Assembly: GCA_015068555.1 (NCBI GenBank)
Contig: SVKI01000001.1
Location: 85,093 to 121,383 of the forward strand
Length of the DNA stretch: 36,291 nucleotides
Direction of reading: 5' to 3'
Origin: Oscillospiraceae bacterium
GTDB taxonomy: Bacteria; Bacillota; Clostridia; UBA1381; UBA9506
Shown: in pieces, positions 14,196 through 22,500 of the stretch
How the letters are laid out: every line of letters begins with the position of its first letter
Position numbering within the stretch: the first letter of the stretch is position 1
The notes under the pieces: generated by a model
The model's database searches: none
What the model was told of the DNA's origin: nothing
Seen by the model: only the letters and a program-made list of their open reading frames with translations
Made by a program: the position numbers and the translations under genes

Positions 14196-15074
14196 TTAGG
14201 CGATTTCACCAATTTCTCTCATCAAGTTGGTGATGACTTCTTTTTCATCGGGCAGTTCAGCGTTCATGATGCCACCCCAGCTATAGTTACCTTCTAAACC
14301 AAGCAGGTTCATAGCAATGGTGAAAGCGGGCCATAAGCCGTTCGGCAACATGGTGTCACGCAGTTTTAAAATGTTGTTTAAGTGCTTTTGTGCACCGGCT
14401 AAATCACCGGCTTTGATGCAGGCTTCAAAAGCCGCTGCATTCTTCGGTGTACAGCTGAACATACCGTCGAGCACACGGGGCAGACCATAGGTGCGAGCCA
14501 CGTCAAAAATGTCGATATTACTGAACATTACATTAAATTCAGGATACTCTACATGCAACTGACGAGCAAGCACAATATCACCGGTTTTGATACCTTTGAT
14601 GTTGGGATGCTTCATCAGCTCAACAACCATGGGGTAGGTAATTTTCTGACCGGTGGAAACAGCCAGGTCATACAGGTAAACGGGCTTTTCGGAAACATCG
14701 GCACAGCCTTTGAAGAAATCTACCAGGTAGGCATCAGATTGCTTGCCGTAGAAAGGTGTGGTGAGAACGATGCCGTCAAAGTCGAGACCTTTTAACAGTT
14801 CACAGCGTTCTTTAACTCTGGAAACAGAGTTATCCATAGCGCCGATAAACAGGGGCACGCGACCGGCGTTAGCTTCTACTGCAGCTTTAGCTGCTGTTAC
14901 ATAAGCCTTGGTATCAAGCGTGGGTTCAACACCCATGCTGCCCATGCACAAAAGCCCCTGTGCACCGGCTTCGATTTGCATATTGATTTGTTTTTTTAAA
15001 CTTTCTGCAATAACCTGACAGTTCTCGTCAAGCGGAGTACCCAGTGCGGGAATAAAACCGCTTCCCATTTTCAT
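14196..15074 (-). CDS. DapA/NanA-family aldolase
   Basis: A 292-residue class I (Schiff-base) aldolase of the dihydrodipicolinate synthase / N-acetylneuraminate lyase superfamily. The Schiff-base residue is Lys163 in IKGIKTGD and the catalytic tyrosine is Tyr135 in VYLYDLA (family: Y-N-x-P). The pyruvate-binding loop, normally G-T/S-T-G-E, reads G-S-M-G-V-E at 45-50, so the second threonine is Met47. Members cleave or form 2-keto acids, with pyruvate as the common product. True DapA is unlikely because of the loop and the context: an AraC regulator, an SDR and an aldo-keto reductase lie alongside. A keto-deoxy sugar acid or sialic-acid-like substrate is plausible but unproven. GGAGAG precedes the ATG at 15074. 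Confidence 0.8.
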   Translation of the reverse strand: MKMGSGFIPALGTPLDENCQVIAESLKKQINMQIEAGAQGLLCMGSMGVEPTLDTKAYVTAAKAAVEANAGRVPLFIGAMDNSVSRVKERCELLKGLDFDGIVLTTPFYGKQSDAYLVDFFKGCADVSEKPVYLYDLAVSTGQKITYPMVVELMKHPNIKGIKTGDIVLARQLHVEYPEFNVMFSNIDIFDVARTYGLPRVLDGMFSCTPKNAAAFEACIKAGDLAGAQKHLNNILKLRDTMLPNGLWPAFTIAMNLLGLEGNYSWGGIMNAELPDEKEVITNLMREIGEIA

Positions 15075-15117
15075 ATTTATCTCTCCGTTCTGCGTTTAAA
15101 CGCATAAATTTAGTTTT

Positions 15118-15146
15118 ATCATACTACCAGAGATATCAAAAAACAA
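15118..15146 (-). promoter_or_regulatory. Promoter of the DapA/NanA-family aldolase gene
   Basis: On the minus strand, TTGTTT (15141-15146), 17 bases and TATGAT (15118-15123). The -35 is weak, as expected for a promoter that needs an activator. The candidate AraC site lies 41 bases further upstream. Confidence 0.6.
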
Positions 15147-15169
15147 TGGGCGAAAGTCACCAATCACCC

Positions 15170-15198
15170 AAAAAACTGGTCAGTTTTGTTAGTTTTTC
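15170..15198 (-). promoter_or_regulatory. Candidate AraC operator, copy 1 (aldolase gene)
   Basis: On the minus strand this begins GAAAAACTAAC. It shares 23 of 29 positions with the sequence at 16225-16253 upstream of the SDR gene. It reads in the direction of transcription and ends 23 bases from, and begins 41 bases from, the -35 region it would control when measured from the conserved 11-mer. It also contains AAAACTG-GT-CAGTTTT (15172-15187). It overlaps the 3' end of the araC gene. Confidence 0.6.
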
Positions 15199-16145
15199 AC
15201 CGGGTTTTCTGCCGTTTTTTTCTTTTTGGGCGTTTTTCTCTCTTTTAAAATTTGGTCACGGTAGGTCTTGGGCGTCACCCCGACGAGTTTGCGAAAAGCC
15301 TTGTAAAAACTGGTCAGGTTGGTATAGCCCACCAAAACGGCAATCTGGTCAACCGAGAGAGTGGTTTCTGCCAGGTGTTTTTTCGCATTTTCAATACGGA
15401 AACGAATCTGTTTTTGCTTAAAGGTCATATTATAACGTTTTTTTACAATACGGTTGATTTGCTTTTTGTTTAAATACATTTTCTGAGAAAGTTCTTCTAA
15501 GGTAATGTTGTTGATTTTATTGCTGGTTAAATAATCAATGAGGTAATTACGCATATCGGGACCTTTGTCGTTATCCTCGTTATATACCACAGAATCGACC
15601 GTGTTTGTTTCACGCAGTTTATCATACAACTGAAACAAAAAGGTGGTGAGCATATTATGGAAGCGGCATCGGTCTAAAGAGTGTCCCTCATTTGCGTAGC
15701 TTAGAAGTTCATGACTTGTATCAATCAACTTGAGGCATTTGGTGAGCTTGATACAGTCCTCTGCTGAAAAAACAGAGGAGAGGTTTTGATACAGTTGTTC
15801 CTGTGTGCTTTTTTTGTTGCAGCTTAGCTCAAAGCCTAAGCCCACATATTGTGTGCTTTCTTCCATCGCATTTGTATTGTGATAGGTGCGCGGGGGGATA
15901 AACAGAGCCTCGTTTGCTTTGATCACATAGGTTTTTTTGTCCGTCTTAATCTTAATGCTGCCCTTTTTTACACAATGAAATTCAAACCAAGCATGCTCAT
16001 GGGTGAGTGTTTCGTGTGCCGCGGGGGAAATCTCCCGCCAGAACATAGAGCCAAAATAAAAAATAGCATCTAAGTTATCAACGGTGAAATGCGATTCTAT
16101 CATATCGCCGGGCCAGGTATCATCATACTCAAAGGTGTGCTTCAT
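15189..16145 (-). CDS. AraC-family transcription regulator
   Basis: A 318-residue regulator. The N-terminal half is a cupin-type sensor: HEHAWFEFHCVKKGSIKIKTDKKTYVIKANEALFIPPRTYHN has the expected strand pattern and conserved His/Glu. The C-terminal 100 residues hold the two helix-turn-helix motifs of AraC/XylS proteins (ITLEELSQKMYLNKKQINRIVKKRY and the second motif DQIAVLVGYTNLTSFYKAFRKLVGVTPKTYR), then a lysine-rich tail. It probably senses a sugar or sugar acid and controls the aldolase gene downstream and the divergent SDR-AKR genes. The ATG at 16145 has AAGGAG 8 bases upstream. A promoter and a candidate operator are listed separately. Confidence 0.92.
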   Translation of the reverse strand: MKHTFEYDDTWPGDMIESHFTVDNLDAIFYFGSMFWREISPAAHETLTHEHAWFEFHCVKKGSIKIKTDKKTYVIKANEALFIPPRTYHNTNAMEESTQYVGLGFELSCNKKSTQEQLYQNLSSVFSAEDCIKLTKCLKLIDTSHELLSYANEGHSLDRCRFHNMLTTFLFQLYDKLRETNTVDSVVYNEDNDKGPDMRNYLIDYLTSNKINNITLEELSQKMYLNKKQINRIVKKRYNMTFKQKQIRFRIENAKKHLAETTLSVDQIAVLVGYTNLTSFYKAFRKLVGVTPKTYRDQILKERKTPKKKKTAENPVKN

Positions 16146-16195
16146 GGTATCACTCCTTGTTATCAAAAAGGATAGCTGATCTTGTCTGCGGGGTT

Positions 16196-16224
16196 ATTGT
16201 ATCAAAATAAACCATCAGAGTCAA
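16196..16224 (-). promoter_or_regulatory. Promoter of the araC-family gene
   Basis: On the minus strand, TTGACT (16219-16224), 17 bases and TACAAT (16196-16201) preceded by TGA. The candidate operator (16225-16253) abuts the -35, so the regulator may also control its own gene. Confidence 0.7.
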
Positions 16225-16253
16225 GAAAAACTAACCAAAAAGGACATTTTTTT
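16225..16253 (+). promoter_or_regulatory. Candidate AraC operator, copy 2 (SDR gene)
   Basis: Begins GAAAAACTAAC on the plus strand, identical over 11 bases to the copy at 15188-15198 and 23/29 overall. The 11-mer ends 42 bases before the -35 of the SDR promoter, against 41 for the aldolase promoter, in the same orientation relative to transcription. Confidence 0.6.
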
Positions 16254-16277
16254 CTATCAAATCGTACCTTTATTCTA

Positions 16278-16306
16278 TTGACAATCAAGGGGGCGCAAGG
16301 TATGAT
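16278..16306 (+). promoter_or_regulatory. Promoter of the SDR-AKR operon
   Basis: Perfect TTGACA (16278-16283), 17 bases, then TATGAT (16301-16306). The SDR ATG follows after about 40 bases. Confidence 0.85.
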
Positions 16307-16348
16307 AAAATTGTATATATAATGAAATACAAAGTGGAGGGGTTACAT

Positions 16349-17134
16349 ATGACAAATGTCATGGAACTTTTCAGCTTAAAAGGAAAGACTGCGGTGGTAA
16401 CCGGTGGCAGCGGTCTCTACGGCCGTCAGCTGGTACAGGCTTTGGCGCAGGCAGGTGCAAAGGTGTATACCGCTTCCCGTAATCTGGAATCTAACGAAGA
16501 ATGTGCTGCTAAAATGCGCGAGGCAGGTCTTGAAGTGTATGCCGGCAAAGTGGACCAGGGCGATCAGGACAGCATTAACGAATTTTTAGCTGAACTTACA
16601 AAAGATGGGCAAAAGATTGATATCTTAATCAATAACTCCGTATTAAGAATTACGAAGAATTACCAGACGGATGCAGCTCTGTTTGATCAGAGCATGCATG
16701 TAAACGCAACAGGTCTGATGATGATTTCCCGTGCATTTGGTGACCACATGGCTGAAAACGGTGGTGGCAGCATCATCAACATCGGCTCCTACATGGGTGT
16801 TTTAGGCCCCGACTATGAACTGTATAAGGGCACTGAAATGGAAAACGACTTCGCCGGTGACTACTTCTTCCACAAGGGTGGTATGGTGAATTACACAAGA
16901 TTCCTGGCAAGCCGCTACGGCTCTAAAAATGTTCGTTGTAACGTACTGAATCTGGGCGGTTTCTTTAACAATCAGCCTGAAAAGTTTGTAGAACGCTATT
17001 GCGCTAAAACCTTCTTGGGCAGAATGGCTAACGAAACCGATATCATGGGTTCCATTGTGTTCTTAGCGTCAGAAGCTTCCGCTTATATCACCGGTGCCGT
17101 TATACCGGTTGACGGCGGCTATACAGCTAAATAA
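16349..17134 (+). CDS. Short-chain dehydrogenase/reductase (SDR)
   Basis: A 261-residue classical SDR. The NAD(P) motif is TGGSGLYG at 18-25, DILINNSV replaces the usual NNAG, and the catalytic set is Ser147 in IGSYMG, Tyr172 and Lys176 in DYFFHKGG. The tail VDGGYT is typical. The middle (GVLGPDYELYKGTEM) and the segment GGFFNNQPEKFVERYCAKT...LGRMA strongly recall SDRs of the PtmA type found in nonulosonic-acid and sugar-modification clusters, as well as sugar dehydrogenases of catabolic loci. Its exact alcohol substrate cannot be read from sequence. The ATG at 16349 has GGAGGGG 6 bases upstream; an earlier in-frame ATG at 16322 is too close to the promoter. The AKR gene follows after 34 bases. 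Confidence 0.85.
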   Translation: MTNVMELFSLKGKTAVVTGGSGLYGRQLVQALAQAGAKVYTASRNLESNEECAAKMREAGLEVYAGKVDQGDQDSINEFLAELTKDGQKIDILINNSVLRITKNYQTDAALFDQSMHVNATGLMMISRAFGDHMAENGGGSIINIGSYMGVLGPDYELYKGTEMENDFAGDYFFHKGGMVNYTRFLASRYGSKNVRCNVLNLGGFFNNQPEKFVERYCAKTFLGRMANETDIMGSIVFLASEASAYITGAVIPVDGGYTAK

Positions 17135-17168
17135 ATAAGGAAAATAAAATCTTTAAGGAGATGTAAAA

Positions 17169-18119
17169 ATGAAACATATAACAGTAAATGGTAAACCCCT
17201 TTCACAGATGTCTTTGGGTACCGTACAATTGGGTATGAATTACGGTATTGCCAATGACCAGGGTCAGCCGGACACGGCGCAGAGCACAGCAATGCTCAAC
17301 TGCGCGCTGAAAAACGGCATTACAAGCCTTGACACAGCTCGTGGCTATGGTACTTCCGAGGATGTTTTAGGTAACTTTTTTAAAGAAAATCCGCAGGAGA
17401 ATATGCCGTTTATCACAAGCAAATTAAGAGTTGAAAATCCTTATGCAAGTGCTAAGGAAATTGAGGCTGAGATGTATACCTCGGTTGAAACCTCTTTGAA
17501 AAAATTGGGCATTAATAAGCTTGACTGCTTGCTTCTGCACAGAGGACCCGGTTACACTTTAGCTGATTACGGCGATGCAGTTCGTAACACCTTTGCACGC
17601 CTGATTAAAGATGGCTATACCGATATGGTAGGTGCTTCTGTGTATGATCCTGAGGAAGTAGATGAAATGCTTCTTCATGATATTTACACAGCAACACAGG
17701 TTCCGATGAGTTTGTTTGACCAGAAGTTGATTACCGGCGGTTATACAGACAGATTAAAAGAAAAGAACATTGTTGTTTTTGTGCGTAGCGTATTTTTGCA
17801 GGGCGTCTTCTTCTTAGACCCAGACAAGATGACTGACCCGTTGCTTGTTGAATATGCAAAACCCTACATTTTAAAACTCAGAGAGTTCTGTGATCGTACC
17901 GGAATGAGCGTGGCAGAATTTGCTATTTCCTTTATGCGTGATGTACCGGGCGTTACCTCTTTGGTTTTAGGTGCTGATACAGAAGAACAGGTTCTGCAGA
18001 ATATTGCATATATGAACGCGCCCACTCTTTCTGCCGATATGCGTAGAGAGGTTACAGAGGCATTTTCTAATGTGGATATTCCTAAGATTATGGAAGTGCT
18101 CTGTCGCCCCAAACAATAA
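17169..18119 (+). CDS. Aldo/keto reductase
   Basis: A 316-residue NAD(P)H-dependent reductase with the AKR catalytic tetrad Asp55 and Tyr60 (SLDTARGYG), Lys85 (ITSKL) and His124 (LLLHR). The start LGTVQLGMNYGIAN resembles AKRs that accompany sugar-modification or sugar-catabolic genes. It is probably co-transcribed with the SDR and shares the AAGGAG type of ribosome site. A role in reducing the aldehyde released by the neighbouring aldolase (for example lactaldehyde) would fit, but this is inference. A hairpin terminator follows. Confidence 0.88.
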   Translation: MKHITVNGKPLSQMSLGTVQLGMNYGIANDQGQPDTAQSTAMLNCALKNGITSLDTARGYGTSEDVLGNFFKENPQENMPFITSKLRVENPYASAKEIEAEMYTSVETSLKKLGINKLDCLLLHRGPGYTLADYGDAVRNTFARLIKDGYTDMVGASVYDPEEVDEMLLHDIYTATQVPMSLFDQKLITGGYTDRLKEKNIVVFVRSVFLQGVFFLDPDKMTDPLLVEYAKPYILKLREFCDRTGMSVAEFAISFMRDVPGVTSLVLGADTEEQVLQNIAYMNAPTLSADMRREVTEAFSNVDIPKIMEVLCRPKQ

Positions 18120-18142
18120 TAAACGAGTAAGATATATAGCGG

Positions 18143-18178
18143 GAAGCCGTCTGCGATATAAGCAGGCGGTTTCTTTTG
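18143..18178 (+). terminator. Terminator of the SDR-AKR operon
   Basis: The stem GAAGCCGTCTGC / GCAGGCGGTTTC has two G-T pairs and a 7-base loop, followed by a T-rich tail (TTTCTTTTG). Confidence 0.75.
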
Positions 18179-18188
18179 TATTTTGTTC

Positions 18189-18217
18189 TTGACAGTGTTT
18201 TGGCTAAGGAGTATAAT
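18189..18217 (+). promoter_or_regulatory. Perfect consensus promoter of azlCD
   Basis: TTGACA (18189-18194), 17 bases, TATAAT (18212-18217), with no mismatch in either hexamer. The leader is about 35 bases. Confidence 0.92.
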
Positions 18218-18257
18218 GGAATGTGGCTTATATTGCATATTATAAGGAAAGGCGAAC

Positions 18258-18977
18258 ATGATGCAAGAAGAAAATAGTTTTGTAAAAGGGATTAAGGATG
18301 GCTTGCCCATTTGTTTTGGCTATATTTCAGTAGCCTTTGCATTCGGTATTTTTTCTGTTGAAAACGGATTACGTGTGATAGAGGCTCTGCTTATTTCTAT
18401 GACCAATGTCACCTCTGCCGGTCAGCTTGCAGCTGTGCCGATTATGGTATCCGGCGGCACCTTATTAGAGCTTGCAGTAGCGCAGCTTGTGATTAATCTG
18501 CGCTATGCCTTAATGTCAGTTTCCCTTTCACAAAAGTTGGGTTCTTCCATGCGTATGCTTGATCGGTTTATCGTCTCTTTTGTCAATACCGATGAAGTGT
18601 TTGCTGTGGCAAGTTCTCAACCCAAACGGGTAGGGCGCCGGTATCTGTATGGCTTGATTCTGCCGCCGTTTGTGGGTTGGAGTCTGGGAACCTTGCTGGG
18701 AGCTTGTGCCGGGCACGTTCTGCCTGGTGCCGTTACATCGGCTTTGGGCGTGGCGATTTACGCTATGTTTATTGCCATTGTCATTCCGCAAACAAAGAAC
18801 AAGGCCACGGCCGGCTGTGTTTTACTGTCGATTGCTTTATCCTGTGCGTTTGCCTTTTTACCGGTTTTAAAAGAAGTACAAAGCGGTTTTGCCATTATTA
18901 TCTGTGCGGCAGTCGCCAGTGCAATCTTTGCCTTTCTTGCACCGGTTACGCAACTGGGAGAGGAGCGCATACAATGA
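18258..18977 (+). CDS. azlC: AzlC-family branched-chain amino acid exporter, large subunit
   Basis: A 239-residue membrane protein with about six to eight hydrophobic segments. The opening FVKGIKDGLPICFGYISVAFAFG and the block NVTSAGQLAAVPIM...LELAVAQLVINLRYALMSVSLSQKL are hallmarks of AzlC/YgaZ proteins, which export branched-chain amino acids or analogues together with AzlD. Its stop codon overlaps the azlD start (ATGA), the normal arrangement for this pair. Two adjacent ATG codons (18258, 18261) could start it; AAGGAAAGG lies 5-8 bases upstream. Confidence 0.92.
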   Translation: MMQEENSFVKGIKDGLPICFGYISVAFAFGIFSVENGLRVIEALLISMTNVTSAGQLAAVPIMVSGGTLLELAVAQLVINLRYALMSVSLSQKLGSSMRMLDRFIVSFVNTDEVFAVASSQPKRVGRRYLYGLILPPFVGWSLGTLLGACAGHVLPGAVTSALGVAIYAMFIAIVIPQTKNKATAGCVLLSIALSCAFAFLPVLKEVQSGFAIIICAAVASAIFAFLAPVTQLGEERIQ

Positions 18978-19294
18978 ACCACGCAACCTTTTGGATGTAT
19001 CTTCTCACAATGGCCGGAGTGACGTATCTTGTTCGCATGTTGCCCATGGTGCTTTTGAAAAAGCAAATCAAGAATCGGTTTATTCTTTCGTTTTTGCACT
19101 ACATTCCATACACGGTGCTGAGTGTAATGACCGTACCGGCAATTTTCTCGGCAACTTCTTCCACAATTTCGGCTTGGGTAGGCTTTGCAGTGGCGGTCGT
19201 TGCGGCCTTCTTTAAAAGAAGTTTGCTAACCGTTGCAGCACTTTCCTGTGTTGCAGTTTTTGTTGCAGAGACAATTCTGCATGTATGTGTATAA
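18974..19294 (+). CDS. azlD: AzlD-family exporter small subunit
   Basis: A 106-residue protein with about four membrane helices (FWMYLLTMAGVTYLVRMLP, FLHYIPYTVLSVMTVPAIF, ISAWVGFAVAVVAAFF, LTVAALSCVAVFVAE). The YLVRMLP and the H-Y-I-P-x-x-V-L motifs match AzlD/YgaH. It starts at the ATG overlapping the azlC stop, so translation is coupled, and the two proteins form one exporter. A longer upstream frame exists in the same register but lies inside azlC and is not part of the protein. Confidence 0.9.
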   Translation: MNHATFWMYLLTMAGVTYLVRMLPMVLLKKQIKNRFILSFLHYIPYTVLSVMTVPAIFSATSSTISAWVGFAVAVVAAFFKRSLLTVAALSCVAVFVAETILHVCV

Positions 19295-19404
19295 GTTGAT
19301 AAAAAGGGAAGAATAGAACAATAAGAAAGAAAAACCTGTAAAATTCACATTTTTTGCTATGAAATTTTATGCAATGTGCAATCTTGCTTTTTTTAAAATA
19401 ATAT

Positions 19405-19433
19405 TTGAAATTTGTGTGTTTTTGTGATATACT
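19405..19433 (+). promoter_or_regulatory. Promoter of the PFOR gene
   Basis: TTGAAA (19405-19410), 17 bases, TATACT (19428-19433) preceded by TGA (extended -10). The 100-base leader contains two hairpins, listed separately. The remaining stretch 19295-19404 is AT-rich without a gene. Confidence 0.75.
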
Positions 19434-19447
19434 TATATCTAATGGAT

Positions 19448-19503
19448 AAAAGCTCTGCGTGCAGAGTTTTATATTGATGCATGCAACTGTCAAAATTGCA
19501 TGC
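19448..19503 (+). promoter_or_regulatory. Structured leader of the PFOR transcript
   Basis: Two hairpins lie in tandem between promoter and ribosome site. The first is CTCTG-CGTG-CAGAG flanked by AAAA/TTTT (19448-19470) and is terminator-like. The second is the perfect 8+8 repeat GCATGCAA-N9-TTGCATGC (19479-19503). They could stabilise a highly expressed mRNA or be operator sites; the sequence does not decide. Confidence 0.5.
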
Positions 19504-19542
19504 GTTCTCTACATTCTGTAATAATCATAAGGAGGATATACA

Positions 19543-22500
19543 ATGGCAAAAAAAATGAAAACCATGGATGGAAACTATGCGGCTGCCCATTGCGCGTATG
19601 CGTTTTCTGAAGTAGCTTCCATCTACCCGATCACCCCTTCATCTACCATGGCAGAGTATGTGGATGAATGGAGCGCAAAGGGACAGAAAAACATCTTTGG
19701 CCAGACCGTTGACGTATGCGAAATGCAGTCAGAAGCAGGTGCTGCCGGTGCCGTTCACGGTTCTTTGCAGGGTGGTGCGTTAACCACAACCTTTACAGCT
19801 TCACAGGGCTTATTGCTCATGATTCCGAACATGTACAAAATCGCCGGTGAATTGTTACCTGCTGTTTTCCATGTAAGTGCCAGAGCGATTGCGGCTCATG
19901 CCCTTTCTATCTTTGGTGACCATCAGGACGTTATGGCTTGCCGTCAGACCGGTTTTGCTATGCTTGCATCTGGCAGCGTTCAGGAAGTTATGGACTTAGG
20001 TGGTGTGGCACATCTTGCTGCTATCCGCGGTCGCGTTCCCTTCCTGCATTTCTTCGATGGCTTCAGAACTTCTCACGAAATTCAGAAGGTTGAAGTAATG
20101 GATTATGCTGACCTTGCAAAGCTGGTTGACTACAAAGCTTTGAAAGAATTTAAAGACAGAGCATTGAATCCTGAACATCCTGTTCTGCGTGGTACTGCAC
20201 AGAATCCGGATGTTTACTTCCAGGGTAGAGAAGCATCTAACAAGTTCTACGATGCTATCCCCGATATTGTGGCTGATTACATGAAGGAAATCTCTAAGAT
20301 TACCGGTCGTGAATACAAGCCCTTCAATTACTATGGTGCACCCGATGCTACTGAAATCATCGTAGCTATGGGTTCAGCTTGCGAAGCAATTGAAGAAACA
20401 GTGGATTACCTCAACGCACAGGGCAAGAAGGTCGGCGTTATCAAGGTTCACCTGTATCGTCCGTTCTCTGCTAAATACTTCTTTGATGTATTACCTGCAA
20501 CTGTTAAGAAGATTGCTGTGTTAGACAGAACAAAGGAACCCGGTTCTTTGGGTGAACCTCTGTATCTGGATATCTGCAACCTGTTCTACGGCAAGGAGGA
20601 TGCTCCGGTTATCGTAGGTGGTCGCTATGGTCTGGGTTCTAAAGACACCACACCGACACACATCGTTTCTGTTTTCGAAAACCTGGCTCAGGACAAGCCC
20701 AAGAACGGCTTTACCATCTCCATTAACGATGATGTGACCAATCTGTCTCTGCCGGCTCGCGAAACCATCAATGCTGCACCAGCAGGCACCACACGTTGTA
20801 AGTTCTGGGGCTTTGGCTCCGACGGTACCGTTGGTGCTAACAAAGACGCTATCAAAATCATTGGTGACAACACCGATCTGTATGCACAGGCATATTTTGA
20901 TTATGACTCCAAAAAGTCCGGTGGTGTAACCATGTCTCACCTGCGTTTTGGTCATAAGCCGATTAAATCCACCTATCTGCTTGACGAAGCTGACTATATT
21001 GCATGTCATAAGCCCTCTTATGTATATCAGTATGATGTACTGGAAGGCCTGAAGAAGGGTGGTACCTTCCTTCTGAACTGCGTATGGTCTCCTGAAGAAC
21101 TGGAAGAAAAACTGCCCGGCAGCATGAAACGTTACCTGGCTGAAAATGACATTCAGTTCTACACCATTAACGCTGTTAAAATTGCTTCTGAAATCGGTTT
21201 GGGCGGCAGAATTAACATGGTAACACAGTCTGCCTTCTTTAAGCTTTCTGAAGTTATTCCGCTTGACCAGGCTGTGCCTCTTTTAAAGGACGCTATCAAT
21301 AGAACCTATGGTAAGAAAGGTCAGAAGATTGTTGACATGAACTGCCAGGCTGTTGATGCAGCACTGGATGCACTGGTTAAGATTGATATCCCCGCTTCCT
21401 GGAAGGATGCTAAGGACGATGTTGAAGCAAAAGATGCTAACCGTCCTGAATTTGTTACCAAAATTGCAGATCCCATTTCTGCTCAGAAGGGTAACAAGCT
21501 GCCTGTAAGTGCATTTGAAGGCATTGAAGACGGTACTTTTGAACAGGGTACTGCACGCTATGAAAAGCGTACTATTGCTATCAATGTTCCTCAGTGGATT
21601 CCTGAAAACTGTATTCAGTGTAACCAGTGTTCGCTGGTATGTCCGCATGCAACCATCCGTCCGTTCCTTTTAACTGATGAAGAAGCTGCGGCAGCCGGTG
21701 AAGGTTTTGCAACACTTAACGCTAACGGTCCTCAGCTGAAGGGCTACAAGTTCCGCATTCAGGTATCTCCCAAGGATTGTGCAGGTTGTGGTGTTTGTGC
21801 ACAGATCTGTCCTGCTAAGGAAAAGGCTTTGGTTATGAAGCCGGTTGACGAAATGGTAGCAAAAGAAGCTGCTAACTGGGATTATGCAATGAATCTTGAA
21901 ATCAGAGATAATCTGATGGATAAATCAACCGTTAAGGGTTCTCAGTTTGCTCAGCCCCTGCTCGAGTTCTCGGGCGCATGCGCAGGCTGTGGTGAAACAC
22001 CTTATATCAAGCTGATCACCCAGTTATTTGGTGACAGAATGACCGTTGCCAACGCAACAGGTTGTACCTCTATCTGGGGTGGTTCTGCTCCCAGCACACC
22101 GTACTGCACAAACGCAAAGGGTCAGGGTCCTGCTTGGGCTAACTCCCTGTTTGAAGACAATGCTGAATTTGGCTTAGGTATGGTTTTGGCTTCTAAGAAG
22201 ATCAGAAACACACTGAAAGAAAAGATGGAAGAAGCAATTGCTTCCGGCATTGACGCAGCACTGGCGGATGCATTTAATGAATGGATTGCAGCTATGGATT
22301 GCGCTGAAGGCTCCAAGGCTGCTGCTAAGATTTGTGATCTGCTTGCAAAGGCTGACACTTCTAAGGCACCGCTTTCTGACATTGCAGAAAGAACCGACTA
22401 TTTGGTTAAACGTTCTCACTGGGCATTTGGTGGTGACGGTTGGGCTTATGATATCGGTTACGGCGGCTTAGATCATGTATTAGCTTCCGGCGAAGACATC

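Noticed and set aside
18677-18973. Upstream extension of the azlD frame
   Set aside because: It lies wholly inside azlC. The ATGA overlap at 18974 is the normal azlD start, and the extension has no family similarity.
20521-21009. Minus-strand 162-codon frame inside PFOR
   Set aside because: It is a shadow produced by the strong codon bias of PFOR; there is no ribosome site and no promoter.
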